64,000 nucleotides of DNA, taken from Daphnia pulex (Eukaryota > Arthropoda > Branchiopoda > Diplostraca > Daphniidae). Shown here in pieces: positions 35,098 to 46,050 of this stretch (positions are counted from its first letter, which is position 1; the number at the start of each line of letters is the position of its first letter). The position numbers and the translations under genes were made by a program. The DNA lies in assembly GCF_021134715.1 (NCBI RefSeq), contig NC_060025.1, positions 2,914,001 to 2,978,000 on the forward strand, given 5' to 3'. The notes beneath the pieces were generated by a model. It was given only the letters and a program-made list of their open reading frames with translations, was not told the origin of the DNA and ran no database searches.

Positions 35098-35693
35098 TTA
35101 CAGTTTGGGATAGGCGGGATAAGTGCTGGGCGTTTTGTATTGCGGGAAGCTAAGGCCGGCATAAGCTGGAGCGTTGTAGACTGGAGAAGTGTAAGCCGGT
35201 GTGTAGGGACTAGCTTTGGCGTAGGCGGGGGCCTTGTATTCGGGATACTGGGCCTCTCCTTCGTACTTGACATCAGCGACGTTGCCGTTCTCGTCGGCCT
35301 TGTACGACACGAACTGGGTGCGGCCGTCGGGGAGCTCGACGCGGTAAGATCCGCTCGTCACTCGGCCATCAGCTTGCTCGGCGTGATCGAAATCTGTGTA
35401 CGTTTCCTTATCTTTGACGTCGTAACCGAAGCTGTACGGCTGCGGACCCTGAAAACAAAATGTCCATAAAATCCAGAATTGAATTTTATTTGTTATTTGG
35501 TAAATCATCAATGATGAAAATCATTCACGTGAGTGACTTCTTCGTATTTGGCGGCCGTCTTGTAGGAATTGGCGGCAGCAACGGCGAAGAGGGCGGTCAG
35601 GATGAAAAACTGGAATAATTAACACGGTCGAATAATTTTTAATTTCATTTTTTGCTGTCGCCATCAGAAGTAAATGGCGATTTTTACCTTCAT
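35098..35693 (-). CDS. RR cuticle protein (pro-resilin-like), 145 aa
   Basis: Exons in transcript order: 35693-35688 (Met-Lys), 35609-35529 and 35448-35098. Signal peptide FFILTALFAVAAANS, linker KYEEVTH, so the splice follows His instead of Tyr. The RR domain (about 30-97) reads PQPYSFGYDVKDKETYTDF, then VTSGSYRVELPDGRTQFV and NVADVKYEGEAQYPEY. The tail is more varied than in its neighbours (ASPYTPAYTSPVYNAPAY, ending YPKL). The TATA box (TATAAAAAA on the - strand) is at 35762-35770. GAGCGAAAGTGAA at 35839-35851 and ATGTAGTTCAAGT at 35908-35920 are the reverse forms of the two shared promoter motifs. Confidence 0.92.
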
Positions 35694-36214
35694 GATGTTG
35701 GAGGGTTGTGTATATTTTTAAGTCAGGTGTCGGACTGATGCCTTAAGCCAAGAGGCGAACCTTTTTTATAGCAACGTGACTTGACTGTCGAAACGAAAAA
35801 TTATGGGAGGTGCTGCTGTTACTCCGCGGTTATACCGTGAGCGAAAGTGAAGGAGGTGAATAAACGAAAGGTGGAATGCTCCACATTTGTTCATATATCT
35901 GCCCTGCATGTAGTTCAAGTACACAAGGGCGGAGGCTGCTGATGATCTGATCCGGGAGAACGGCAGTGACTCTTCTGAATTGGGATCCGTATCGATTATA
36001 TGCCCAGCATCCTTGTAAGGAGGATACTAACTCGTCAACCATCCATCGAATCATTTTCTAAAACACAAAAATGGCATTATTCAAATTTCTAGATAGTCCG
36101 CCGACAGCAGTCGGGGTGGTGCGCAGTCGGTCAATTCCGGTTTTTTCTTTAAAAAGTCTGCCGCGACTTTAATATAATGAAAGTGAAGCAATTTCTGTTA
36201 ATTTTCTTCTGTAG
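35694..36214. other. Promoter region of the 35.1-kb gene and spacer
   Basis: The left half holds the - strand promoter. CTCCGCCCTTGTG followed by ACTTGAACTA (- strand, about 35909-35935) is shared with the + strand upstream region of the gene at 41055 (about 40802-40825). A 74-codon - strand frame at 35830-36054 spans this and is probably not coding. Confidence 0.4.
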
Positions 36215-36400
36215 AATTTCAAACGTGAGTCAAGGGAGAGGCAGAAATTGAGAAACTTCGAATTTCCCAAAGTTGCAGCAGACACAGCCCAAAATGCTCT
36301 AGAACTTGCAACAGCAGAAGAAAATGTAGACGTTATTAAACCAGCGACAGGAAAGTTAACCAAGCTTGACTTGTTCCACAAAAAAATGAATAAAAGATAA
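36215..36400 (+). other. Orphan terminal exon or fragment, unknown product
   Basis: After a good acceptor (TTTTCTTCTGTAG, ending 36214) a frame of 61 codons runs to TAA at 36398-36400. The translation looks like real protein: KRESRERQKLRNFEFPKVA, then ALELATAEENVDVIKPATG and KLTKLDLFHKKMNKR. It is charged, helical-looking and unlike cuticle proteins. No matching upstream exon with phase 0 was found; an ATG at 36070 opens a 33-codon frame that ends in a stop before the acceptor. I do not recognise the family. It may be a gene relic left by rearrangement or the end of an ordinary gene with unseen exons. Confidence 0.35.
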
Positions 36401-36807
36401 GATGACTAGATTAAATTCGTACAATCAACCTTGAGATCAGTTAGACCTCATTTTGAGCTTGCCAGAACGCCCATCGGCAAATTTTGAAAGGTTCGTTCTC
36501 CGACAACAAAATGACAATAGAAAATTGGTTTTTTGTTCACTTCGCGTGTCGTTAACTGGGACTGTCAATTAATCAATTCAACAAGGACACTTGATCGCCG
36601 ATCTGCAAGCCCAGAATTTCGAATAGATGTTAGAATAAAACGGGAGAACAAAGACACAAAAGAGATTTTTTGTTTGTTTGCTAAAACTATTTAAACTGAG
36701 GTTGTAATAAAGAAAGACGGTAGTATCGTTGCCGACACAATTTTTTTTTAATGATGTTTTTATTAAATAATCAATTTAGAATATAGTCCATACGTCATTA
36801 TGGAAAT
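36401..36807. other. Intergenic spacer
   Basis: 3' flank of the - strand RR gene. Nothing else is seen. Confidence 0.5.
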
Positions 36808-37610
36808 TTAATATTTAGAGTAGGCTGCTGGGGCTTTGTATGAGGGGGCAGCGACGTAAGAAGTTTTAGGCTTGTAGGCCGGGGCGGTGTAAGCGGGAGC
36901 AGAGTAAGCGGGGGCCTTGTAGACTGGGGCAGAGTAGACGGGGGCAACGTAGGCGGGGGCTTTGTATTCAGGGGCCTTGTAGGCTGGGGCAGAGTAAGCC
37001 GGAGCGGGGTAGGAAGCAGCCTTGTATTGCTTCTCGACGTACTCGGGGTATTTGGCCTCTCCTTCGTATTTCACATCGGCGGTGTATCCGTCCTTATCGG
37101 CCTTGTAGGTGACGATTTGGGTGCGGCCGTCGGGGAGAGCGACGCGGTAAACTCCGGTGACGACGTTGTAGTCGGATTTCTCAGAGTGGAGGAAATCGTT
37201 GTAGGATTCCTTATCCTGGACGTCGTATTCGAAGCTGTACGGCTGTGGGGCCTGTCAAAAATCCAATTGGAAATGTTTAGTCGATCCTAGAAATGATTTG
37301 ATCCTATTCAGACTCACATAAGTTACTTCCTCGTATTTAGCTTCGTATTTGGGTGCGTACGCCGGGGTCTAAACATTGAATCGAATCAAAATTTTAGTCG
37401 AAATTTCTTTCAAGTTATGACGATTTAATTAAGACTCACGTAAGTGGCTTTCTCGTATTTAGGAGCCTCGTACTTGGGGGCGTAGTCAGCGGCGGCAGCG
37501 ACAGCGACGAGGGCAGCGATGATGAAGAACTGAAATTTTGAATTAAAAAAGAAATTAATTCCAAATTTTAAATTAATAATTATCAAATCTTTTAAGTCAC
37601 TCACCTTCAT
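36808..37610 (-). CDS. RR cuticle protein with an extra exon, 196 aa (inverted partner)
   Basis: Four exons in transcript order: 37610-37605 (Met-Lys), 37529-37440, 37368-37318 and 37251-36808, all phase 0. Exon 2 gives the signal peptide FFIIAALVAVAAAAD and KYEAPKYEKATY. The extra exon 3 (17 codons, TPAYAPKYEAKYEEVTY) matches the end of exon 2 of the gene at 27749. The RR domain (about 50-117) reads QPYSFEYDVQDKESYNDFL and VVTGVYRVALPDGRTQIV; GSYR is changed to GVYR. The tail begins YVEKQYKAASYPAPAYSAP and ends AAYSKY. Introns 2 and 3 are identical to those of the divergent gene at 38592. The TATA box (- strand) is at 37679-37685. Confidence 0.92.
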
Positions 37611-38517
37611 ATTGGAGTGGTAGTGGAGTGCTAGAAACAGTTGGAAGACTGATGCTTTCCAACGAGATTTGCCAATGATTTTATACCCAATTTGACAGGG
37701 ATGACAACACGCGAGGAGGCGGGGGCTTCACGATTTTTACGACGTTTAGTGAAAGTAATTTATTCAGCTAATATCAGACAACTCTAGCGAAATGTACAGG
37801 AGAACTAACAACTTGATTAATGAGGTTAATCAAAAGATTATGGCTCTCTACGCTTTTTGGATCGATATAACATCCACCCATTTCGGACATTAGATATGCA
37901 TGAAATTCCACATTCGTGTTGGTCTCGATAGGACTCGATAGCCTGAGATATGATGGCATTTCAGTACCGGTATCAACTGGTATATACGTATACACTGTGA
38001 ATGTGCCAAATCATTGCACTTATTAAACCCTATGGCTCATACAAGAAGTATAAACTGGTCCTGGCCAGCGAGGGGAAAGGTAGCCGAAGCAAAAAATGCT
38101 GCTCGCCTTATACGGTCGAACTAAATATCATAGTTTGAAACTACTTTCATTGTGTGTACTAGAATTTTCCCCGACAGTTGTTTTGTACCGAGGCAAAGGC
38201 GCGTCAGGAATTATCTAAAAGAGAAGGGTCAACCCGAGAGACAAGATAACCAGCCCCAATTGCTGGCAACTGTAACACGTGAAGTTATTTAGAGAAATAA
38301 GGACTTTGACCTTTTGTCTCCCCCTTTGGTGCATAGGATTTTTTGCTACCTCCATTTGATCCCAAGTTATAGGTGCAATAGACGGCAACTAGGTTTGCTG
38401 AACTGCTTACATTCACCGAGATACAACAACGATGGTCAATCGCTTTCGCTCGATATTAAACTATACCCTGGAAAAAAGAGGCGCCTCCCACACGTTTGCA
38501 TCGCATAGCAGCGGCGA
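37611..38517. other. Divergent promoter region between the inverted pair
   Basis: The two head-to-head RR genes share about 980 bp between start codons. TATA boxes lie at 37679-37685 (-) and 38518 (+). Unlike the gene bodies, the spacer shows no obvious mirror symmetry. No gene is supported inside it. Confidence 0.5.
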
Positions 38518-38591
38518 TATAAAACAGTCGGAGGATTGGCATTAAAGTATCAGTCCATCAACTGTTCTAGCCAAATCACAACAACTCCAAC

Positions 38592-39500
38592 ATGAAGGTA
38601 ACCATCTCAGTGATAACTTCGCTAACTTGAGTGGACCACATCATCAACTAATCTCAATATTATTAACTTTATTTCATTCCAGTTCTTCATCATCGCTGCC
38701 CTCGTCGCCGTCGCTGCCGCCGCTGACTACGCCCCCAAGTACGAGGCTCCTAAATACGAGAAAGCCACTTACGTGAGTCTTAATTAAATCGTCATAACTT
38801 GAAAGAAATTTCGACTAAAATTTTGATTCGATTCAATGTTTAGACCCCGGCGTACGCACCCAAATACGAAGCTAAATACGAGGAAGTAACTTATGTGAGT
38901 CTGAATAGGATCAAATCATTTCTAGGATCGACTAAACATTTCCAATTGGATTTTTGACAGGCCCCACAGCCGTACAGCTTCGAATACGACGTCCAAGATA
39001 AGGAATCCTACAACGATTTCCTCCACTCTGAGAAATCCGACTACAACGTCGTCACCGGAGTTTACCGCGTCGCTCTCCCCGATGGCCGCACCCAGATCGT
39101 CACCTACAAGGCCGATAAGGACGGATACAACGCCGATGTGAAATACGAAGGAGAGGCCAAATACCCCGAGTACGTCGAGAAGCAATACAAGGCTGCTTCC
39201 TACCCCGCTCCGGCTTACTCTGCCCCAGCCTACAAGGCCCCTGAATACAAAGCCCCCGCTTACACTGCCCCAGCCTACAAAGCCCCAGCCTACACCGCTC
39301 CAGCCTACAAGGCCCCAGCATACAAGGCCCCTGAATACAAAGCCCCAGCCTACGTTGCTCCCGTCTACTCTGCCCCAGCCTACAAGGCCCCCGAGTACAA
39401 AGCCCCCGCTCCCGCCTACACCGCCCCCCTCTACAGAGCTCCAGCTTACCCCGCCGCTCCATCATACAGAGCCCCCGCTGTTGCCTACCCCAAATACTAA
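38592..39500 (+). CDS. RR cuticle protein with an extra exon, 228 aa (inverted partner)
   Basis: Exons 38592-38597, 38683-38772, 38844-38894 and 38961-39500. Protein order is as in the 36.8-kb gene: signal peptide FFIIAALVAVAAAAD, the 17-codon extra exon, then the RR domain (about 50-117) with the same GVYR change, and a YVEKQYKAASYPAPAYSAP tail start. The tail is longer, with repeated AYKAPEYKAPAYTAP units, and ends AYPKY. Introns 2 (71 bp) and 3 (66 bp) are identical to the partner's, and exon 2 differs at one base by eye. Intron 1 differs fully, so the shared tract starts at exon 2. TATAAAAC at 38518, TCAGT near 38550. AATAAA follows at about 39543. Confidence 0.93.
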
Positions 39501-40980
39501 ATTATTTGAAATGTTATTTGCCAATAAGCCATATTAAAAATATAAATAAAGAATGTGATTCGTATTGATTCAACGTCACGAGTGTTAAATTCATCAAGTA
39601 TCTAGCGCACAAAAAAATATTAAACATATTCATGCTACATCTTTTCCGAAATGTGGTTAAAAGTGTGTGAAACTCTTTTCACCATAGTTATTTATTTCCA
39701 CCCACATTTGCGTACGCCCAATTTTGAGCCGCAAATCTCGCTAGAGGTATGCAAGTCTAGACCGAACCCATTTGTTCCGCTAACTTTCAAATGTCGTATT
39801 AGATTACTGGATCGCAAAATCTCTGCCCTGACCGAATAGCGATCGTAAAAAAAAAAGAGATTTCAAAATCGGTCAATGCCGATATTTACTTCGATGCAAT
39901 CAACCTTACGCACAACTTTTCACCTGTCCCTTCTTAACAAACACTTTACTGCCACAATGTTCTACATTTCGTCCTTATAAGCGCAGCCATAAGATACACT
40001 AGATAAAAAAAAACGACATTACTTCAAAGTGGCAGATATAAAGGAATATGTAAACCCCTAAGTGTGCACAGCAAAAAATACTGGAGGTGCATACCAACGG
40101 CACTTATCCGAGGAAAAAAAAACTAACCGACATTATTTTCCAGTGCGTGTAATTTCTACCGGCATTTTAAAAAAAAAACGCCCCATATCTGTTGGCATTC
40201 AAAGAATTACGAAATCGCCTTCAAGGCCATTCTAAAAGAAACGTGATAGAAAATTTTGATTTTCACGTGCCGCACCCGGGGGCAGAAATACGAGAAACAA
40301 TACACCGTAGTCTAATATACTAGAGTTGTCTCGAGTTGTCTGACACGACAATTCTACTGTAGCCTTACTAACTGGGTACTGGCTATTTCACTAACACGAT
40401 TACAACGGTAGAAATAATTGGGTATCCTATATTATCTTGTTGTTTCTAGCGTATAACAACCCAGTTTGCCTGGACGACGGTATACGAGTTTTGGAACATG
40501 TTTGCTTTCGGTTTTTGATATTGTAGTCAAACATTAACAAGCATTACTAAATTTCTACACATGGTCGACTATATTAACGATCTCCTGCCCATCGCCAATT
40601 AATTGGAACACTTTTTCCGGGTTTCAGCAACAAGCGCTAAACGAGAAAAATAAGGCGAAAAAGATTTGTAAGCACGGCCATATGCTGACGGGAAAAAGAT
40701 GTGTAGATGAATATAATTTGCTGGTGACCGCGGAGCGTCCGGAGGCATTCCGTAGTTTAATGTTGCCGCACTTTTGCTTCTCAAAAATCATTTGGGAGAA
40801 GCTCCGCCCTTGTGGACTTGAACTAAATAAAAAGATGAATTTTCAAAAGTATTCCTTTCTATAGGTAACCCTGTTCTTTACTCACCTCATTATTGGCCTT
40901 CTTCTTCGTTCACTTTCACTCGGATTGCAACCATAATTGAGTTGAACACCTCCTACACTATGCACTACTGTCACGTCTCC
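39501..40980. other. 1.5-kb spacer with promoter motifs at its right end
   Basis: No gene is supported. ACTTGAACTAAAT (40816-40828) and GTTCACTTTCACTCGG (40908-40923) are the shared promoter motifs of the next RR gene. The frame at 40682-40864 covers the first motif and is probably not coding. Confidence 0.45.
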
Positions 40981-41054
40981 TATAAAACGGACCGACTTGT
41001 CTGCGAAAGGTATCAGTTCTGCAACTGTCTCAAAAAACACACCTCCACTCCAAC

Positions 41055-41690
41055 ATGAAGGTAAAAAAGAAATTCCAACAACTCAGTTTCATCATAATCA
41101 AAATTTTTGCTTTTCAAATGTTACAGTTCATCATCCTCGCCGCCCTCGTCGCCGTCGCAGCTGCTGCTGACTACGCTCCCAAGTACGAAGCCCCCAAGTA
41201 CGAGGCTCCTAAATACGAAGCCAAATATGAGGCTCCTAAATACGAAGCCCCCAAGTACGAAGCTCCCAAATACGAAGCTAAATACGAGGAAGTCACCTAT
41301 GTAAGTCTCATTCAGAAAAATGGAAATTGAAATCTGAATGTCATCTCTTGAATCCTCACATTTTAACAGGCTCCCCAGCCCTACAGCTTCGGATATGACG
41401 TCCAGGATAAGGAATCTTACAACGACTTTGAGCACAACGAGAAATCCGACTACAACGTCGTCATCGGATCTTACCGCGTCGCTCTCCCCGATGGCCGCAC
41501 CCAGATCGTCAACTACAAAGCCGATAAGGACGGATACACCGCCGATGTCAAGTTCGAAGGAGAGGCCAAATACCCCGAGGAGCCCGCATACAAGCCCGCT
41601 TACTCTGCCCCAGCCTACTCTGCCCCGGCTTACCCCGCTCCCGCTTACCCCGCACCCGCCTACAAGGCCCCCGCCTACCCCAAATACTAA
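41055..41690 (+). CDS. RR cuticle protein (pro-resilin-like), 166 aa
   Basis: Exons 41055-41060, 41127-41300 and 41370-41690. Exon 2 is longer than usual (58 codons): signal peptide FIILAALVAVAAAAD, then about seven KYEAP units ending EEVTY. The RR domain (about 61-128) reads QPYSFGYDVQDKESYNDFE and NVVIGSYRVALPDGRTQIV; Thr before GSYR is replaced by Ile. The tail ends KAPAYPKY. Exon 3 is almost the same DNA as that of the gene at 25818. TATAAAAC at 40981, TCAGTT at 41013. Confidence 0.93.
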
Positions 41691-42520
41691 GATCCCAAAT
41701 CCTCTATCCAAATTTCTTTTAGCTTAATTTATTGACTTTTGAAACGATGATTTGAATGTTGGTGAAATTCAAGATGTGTTAAAACGGCAATACCATCATG
41801 GCCGTGCTTTATGCATTTTAATTCTGAAAGAATGTAAATACAAACATTAGTACAGAAAAAAAAACAGTTCAGTTTTTCGAAACGTTTCTCTTATTTTTAA
41901 ATTATTATAAATTTGAAATGATTATCCAAGTGATTATCCATTACTGGTAGCAAAATAAGGAAAGATATTGAAAAGCAACAAATAGAAATGTGTGAATAGA
42001 TGAAAGTACTGCTGTTTGCAAATTGCGATACGCGGTGAACCTGAACGACTGTTTCATAAATAGGGCCGTCTTTATATAAAGAATTGTTGCACCAAATCAA
42101 ATCGTTGGATTGATTGCACATCATCATTTATTTCGAAATAAAATTGATTGGAAAACTGAAATGTCGATAAATCTGCATTAAAGTCCAACATTAACAGTTT
42201 ACAATTTTACGGATCTTTTTCCGCTTTATTACCTCAGGGTAAGATCGTCTGTAAATTCATTATTTTACTTCAATTATGTCATGAAATTGAATATGTGCAA
42301 TGGAAGAACGGTTACTGGCTGAATGTATGAATGAGAAATAAAAAGTCATCCATTCATAAGATTAAAGCGGGTTGCGCTTTTAGGCTAGAGCTAGCCTATA
42401 GTCTACAGAATTCACCCAGAACTGAACTTGAATTACATACACGTAGGAGGTGAATAAAAAGTAGACCGCTCCGTATGACCCCGTTCTTTTATCTCCGCTA
42501 CAACATCCTTTTTCTTCATT
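41691..42520. other. Spacer related to the tandem-unit spacers
   Basis: No gene is supported. The stretch at about 41768-41840 (TCAAGATGTGTTAAAACGGC and following) matches parts of the spacers near 44035, 45832 and 47575. ACTTGAATTACAT lies at 42426-42438. Confidence 0.5.
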
Positions 42521-42660
42521 CCCTTTCACTCGGAATGTGACCAAAATTGAATAGTGAACCACACCTCGACCACAGACTGAGCTGAGGTTCACTGTCAAGT
42601 TTTCTGCTATAAAAACGACCAATGCTTCCACAAACGCTATCAGTTCTTCAGCTGTCTTCG
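42521..42660 (+). promoter_or_regulatory. Tandem-unit promoter block 1
   Basis: In order: CCCTTTCACTCGGAATGTGA (42521-42540), a CCACACCTCGACCACAG stretch, GAGGTTCACTGTCAAG, TATAAAAAC at 42608 and TCAGTT at 42640. The same order recurs before the next three genes. The TATA to TCAGTT distance is 32 bp. Confidence 0.75.
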
Positions 42661-42679
42661 ATAAACACACAACTCCAAC

Positions 42680-43273
42680 ATGAAGGTAAAAAGGCACAAC
42701 AACTTGTGGATTACTCTGTCAACATTCGTCGAAAACTGTCTTATCTCGCTAAAATCAAAATTGTTTTCAAATTTTACAGTTCATCATCCTCGCCGCTCTC
42801 GTCGCCGTCGCAGCTGCTGCTGACTACGCTCCCAAGTACGAAGCACCCAAGTACGAGGCTCCTAAATACGAAGCCAAATACGAGGAAGTCACCTATGTAA
42901 GTCTCATTCAGAAAAATGGAAATTGAAACCTGAATGTCATCTGTTGAATTATCACATTTTGCAACAGGCCCCTCAGCCATACAGCTTCGGATACGATGTC
43001 CAAGATAAGGAATCTTACAACGACTTCGAGCACAACGAGAAGTCCGACTACAACGTCGTCACCGGATCTTACCGCGTCGCTCTCCCCGATGGCCGCACCC
43101 AAATCGTCACATACAAGGCCGATAAGAACGGATACACCGCCGATGTCAAGTTCGAAGGAGAGGCCAAATACCCTGAGGAGCCCGCATACAAGCCCGCTTA
43201 CTCTGCCCCAGCCTACTCTGCCCCAGCTTACCCCGCTCCCGCTTACCCCGCACCAGCCTACCCTAAATACTAG
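42680..43273 (+). CDS. RR cuticle protein, tandem unit 1, 142 aa
   Basis: Exons 42680-42685, 42780-42896 and 42968-43273. Signal peptide FIILAALVAVAAAAD, then three KYEAP units and EEVTY. The RR domain (about 42-109) reads QPYSFGYDVQDKESYNDFE, NVVTGSYRVALPDGRTQIV and DVKFEGEAKYPEEPAYKPA. The tail is short and ends AYPKY. It differs from units 2-4 after the RR domain: it keeps KNGYTADVKFEGEAKYPEE, where the others have AYGYTADVKYEGEAKYPEY plus VEKQYKAAS. The tail is therefore of the 25.8/41.1-kb type while the promoter and introns are of the tandem-unit type. Confidence 0.93.
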
Positions 43274-44240
43274 AAATCCAGTGACTGTATGCCTAATTTA
43301 TTAATTCTTCGAAAATGGTTTGAATGTTAATAATTGATGAAGATGCTCCGTGATAGCGATATCATTGTGTCGTCAAAAGTTATTAATAGTCTACTGTAAA
43401 TAAAATCTTTTACACGATCACCGTCCTTTTAATTTTGTGAATTTACATAAGAACAAGAACGCACACTCCTTCAAAACTTATGCAACTGTTACCCAACTAC
43501 GATCCGATTTCATTTAGTTAGAACACGAGATTTTGGAGATTGGTTTTTATTTGTAATACATGACGGTTGCAAGAGTGTGTAAAAGTGCAATCAAACAGGA
43601 TTGTAAACCCAAAAGCAGGTAACCACACCTTGGGATAAGTTTCAACAAACTCAAATCGTTATTTAGATTTTATTTGTGAAAAAATGAAATAAGTTTTCCT
43701 TCTTTCGCTTGAATACGTTACTTACGGCCCAACGTAGTAAAGATCAACAAATCATAGTGTATTTCGCGTTCGTTAATTAATACTTCAAATAATATCTAGG
43801 TCACATATGAAAAATACACTAGTATAAATTACCTTATTGGCTTATTGCAAGTCTACTCAATCTCAAAAGTAAAAACAAGTCACTAATAAAATAGTGGCCA
43901 TTGTAATAAATCATTGATGATAACATGTTTACCAATTAAATTGTGGCGGTTATCAGTGAATTGATCACTATAATGAAGTCATTTTTAATGAAATAGTGAA
44001 GCAAAAAATTGTAATACTGTTAATTCCTGGTTAATTCAAGATAGTATTAAAACTGCCATACTACCATCATGGTCGTGCTATGCGTATTAATTCTGAATAA
44101 ATGTAATTCATAAAGTCTAACGACTTAACCCAGAATTGAACTTGAATTGCATGTGTAATTTTGAAAAGTAGATCGTTCATATTACCCTGTTCTTCGATCG
44201 CCGTTATAGTATCCCTTTTTCTCCATATATTCTGATGTAT
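43274..44240. other. Tandem-unit spacer 1
   Basis: Non-coding but conserved with the other unit spacers. It holds poly-A signals (about 43396), ACCACACCTTGGGA (43622-43635), an AT-rich segment with AATAAATCATTGATGA near 43906, and ACTTGAATTGCAT (44140-44152). Confidence 0.6.
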
Positions 44241-44372
44241 TCCCTTTCACTCGGAATGTAACCAAAATTGAAAAGCGAACCACACCTCGACCACAGACTT
44301 AGGTTCACTGTCAAGTTTGGTATAAAAACGAACAATGTTTCCACCAACGCTATCAGTTCTTCAGCTGTCTTC
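44241..44372 (+). promoter_or_regulatory. Tandem-unit promoter block 2
   Basis: TCCCTTTCACTCGGAATG at 44241, CCACACCTCGACCACAG, TATAAAAAC at 44321 and TCAGTT at 44353. Same order as block 1. Confidence 0.75.
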
Positions 44373-44392
44373 AATAAAAACACAACTCCAAC

Positions 44393-45028
44393 ATGAAGGT
44401 AAAAAGGCACAACATCCTGTGGATTACTCTTTCAGCATTAGTCGAAAATTGTACCAACTCTTTACAATCCAAATTGTTTTCAAATATCACAGTTCATCAT
44501 CCTCGCCGCTCTCGTCGCCGTCGCAGCTGCTGCTGACTACGCTCCCAAGTACGAAGCACCCAAGTACGAGGCTCCTAAATACGAAGCCAAATACGAGGAA
44601 GTCACATATGTAAGTTGCATTTTTAAAAATGGCAATTTAGACCTGATGAACACCATCTGTTGAATTATCTCATTTTGCAACAGGCCCCTCAGCCATACAG
44701 CTTCGGATACGACGTCCAGGATAAGGAATCATACAACGACTTCGAGCACAACGAGAAATCCGACTACAACGTCGTCACCGGATCTTACCGCGTCGCTCTC
44801 CCCGACGGCCGCACCCAGATCGTCACCTACAAGGCCGACGCTTACGGATACACCGCCGATGTGAAATACGAAGGAGAGGCCAAGTACCCCGAGTACGTCG
44901 AGAAGCAATACAAGGCTGCTTCCTACCCCGCTCCGGCTTACTCTGCCCCAGCCTACTCTGCCCCAGCTTACCCCGCTCCCGCTTACCCCGCTCCCGCCTA
45001 CAAGGCCCCCGCCTACCCTAAATACTAG
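44393..45028 (+). CDS. RR cuticle protein, tandem unit 2, 155 aa
   Basis: Exons 44393-44398, 44493-44609 and 44684-45028. Signal peptide and KYEAP linker are as in unit 1. The RR domain (about 42-109) ends ADAYGYTADVKYEGEAKYP, then the VEKQYKAASYPAPAYSAP segment also found in the inverted pair at 36.8/38.6 kb. The tail has one KAP unit more than unit 3 and ends YPKY. Exon 3 looks like a mosaic: RR start of the unit 1 type, tail of the inverted-pair type. Confidence 0.93.
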
Positions 45029-46050
45029 AAATCCACTGACTGCTGAGTGACTGGATGCATAATTTATTAATTATTAAAAATGGTTTGAATGTTAATAATT
45101 GGTGAAGATATTCTGTGATAGTGATATCATTGTGTCGTCAAAAGTTATTAATAGCTTATTGTAAATAAAATCTTTGACACGATCACCATCCTTTTCATTT
45201 TGTGAATTTACATAAGAACTAAGAGTGGACACTCGTTCAAAACTTATGTAACCGTTACCCAGCTATGATCCGATTTCATTTTCGTTCGAACACGAGAATT
45301 CGGAGATTGGCTTTTTATTTGTACATAGTGCTGGTTAATTGCAAGAGTGTGTAAAAGTGCAATCAAACAGGATTGTACACCCAAAAGCAGGGGACCACAC
45401 CTTGGGAAAAGGTTTATTAACAAACTCATATCGTTATTTAGACTAGATTTGGTAACAAAATGAAATAAGTTTCCTCCTTTCGCTTAAATACAGTTACTTA
45501 CGGCCCAATGTAATAACGAATAATGTAATAACGGCAATAATAACAAATCATAATGTATTTCGTGATCGTTAATTAATACTTAAAATAATATCTAGGTCAA
45601 ATATGGAAAAGACACTAGTACTAAAAATTACACTATTGCACGGCACGTCTACTCATTCTCACAAGTCAATTCAAGTCATTCTAATAAAATATTGGTAATT
45701 GTAATAAATCATTGATGACTACCAGTACATGTTTAGCAATTAAATTATGACGGTTATCAGTGAATTGATCACTATATTAAAGTCATTTTTAAGAAAATAG
45801 TGAAGCAAAAAAATAAAATATCGTTAATTCAAGAATGGTGTTAAAACGGCAATAGGACCATACTGGTCGAGCTAAATGCAGATTAATTCTAAAAGAATGT
45901 AAGTCCTTAAATCTAACGACTTAACCCAGAATTGAACTTGAATTGCATACATGTAATATTGAAAAGTAGATCGTTCCATATTACCCTGTTCTTTAATCGC
46001 CGCTACAATATCCCCTTTTCCGCCCTTTTCTCCATATATTCCGAAATATT
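45029..46050. other. Tandem-unit spacer 2
   Basis: No gene. Conserved spacer with ACCACACCTTGGGA (45394-45407), AATAAATCATTGATGA near 45700 and ACTTGAATTGCAT (45936-45948). Confidence 0.6.

Noticed and set aside
40682-40864. 60-codon frame similar to a - strand frame at 35830-36054
   Set aside because: The similarity (CTCCGCCCTTGTG, ACTTGAACTA) lies at the same distance before two RR genes, so a shared promoter element explains it better than a protein.
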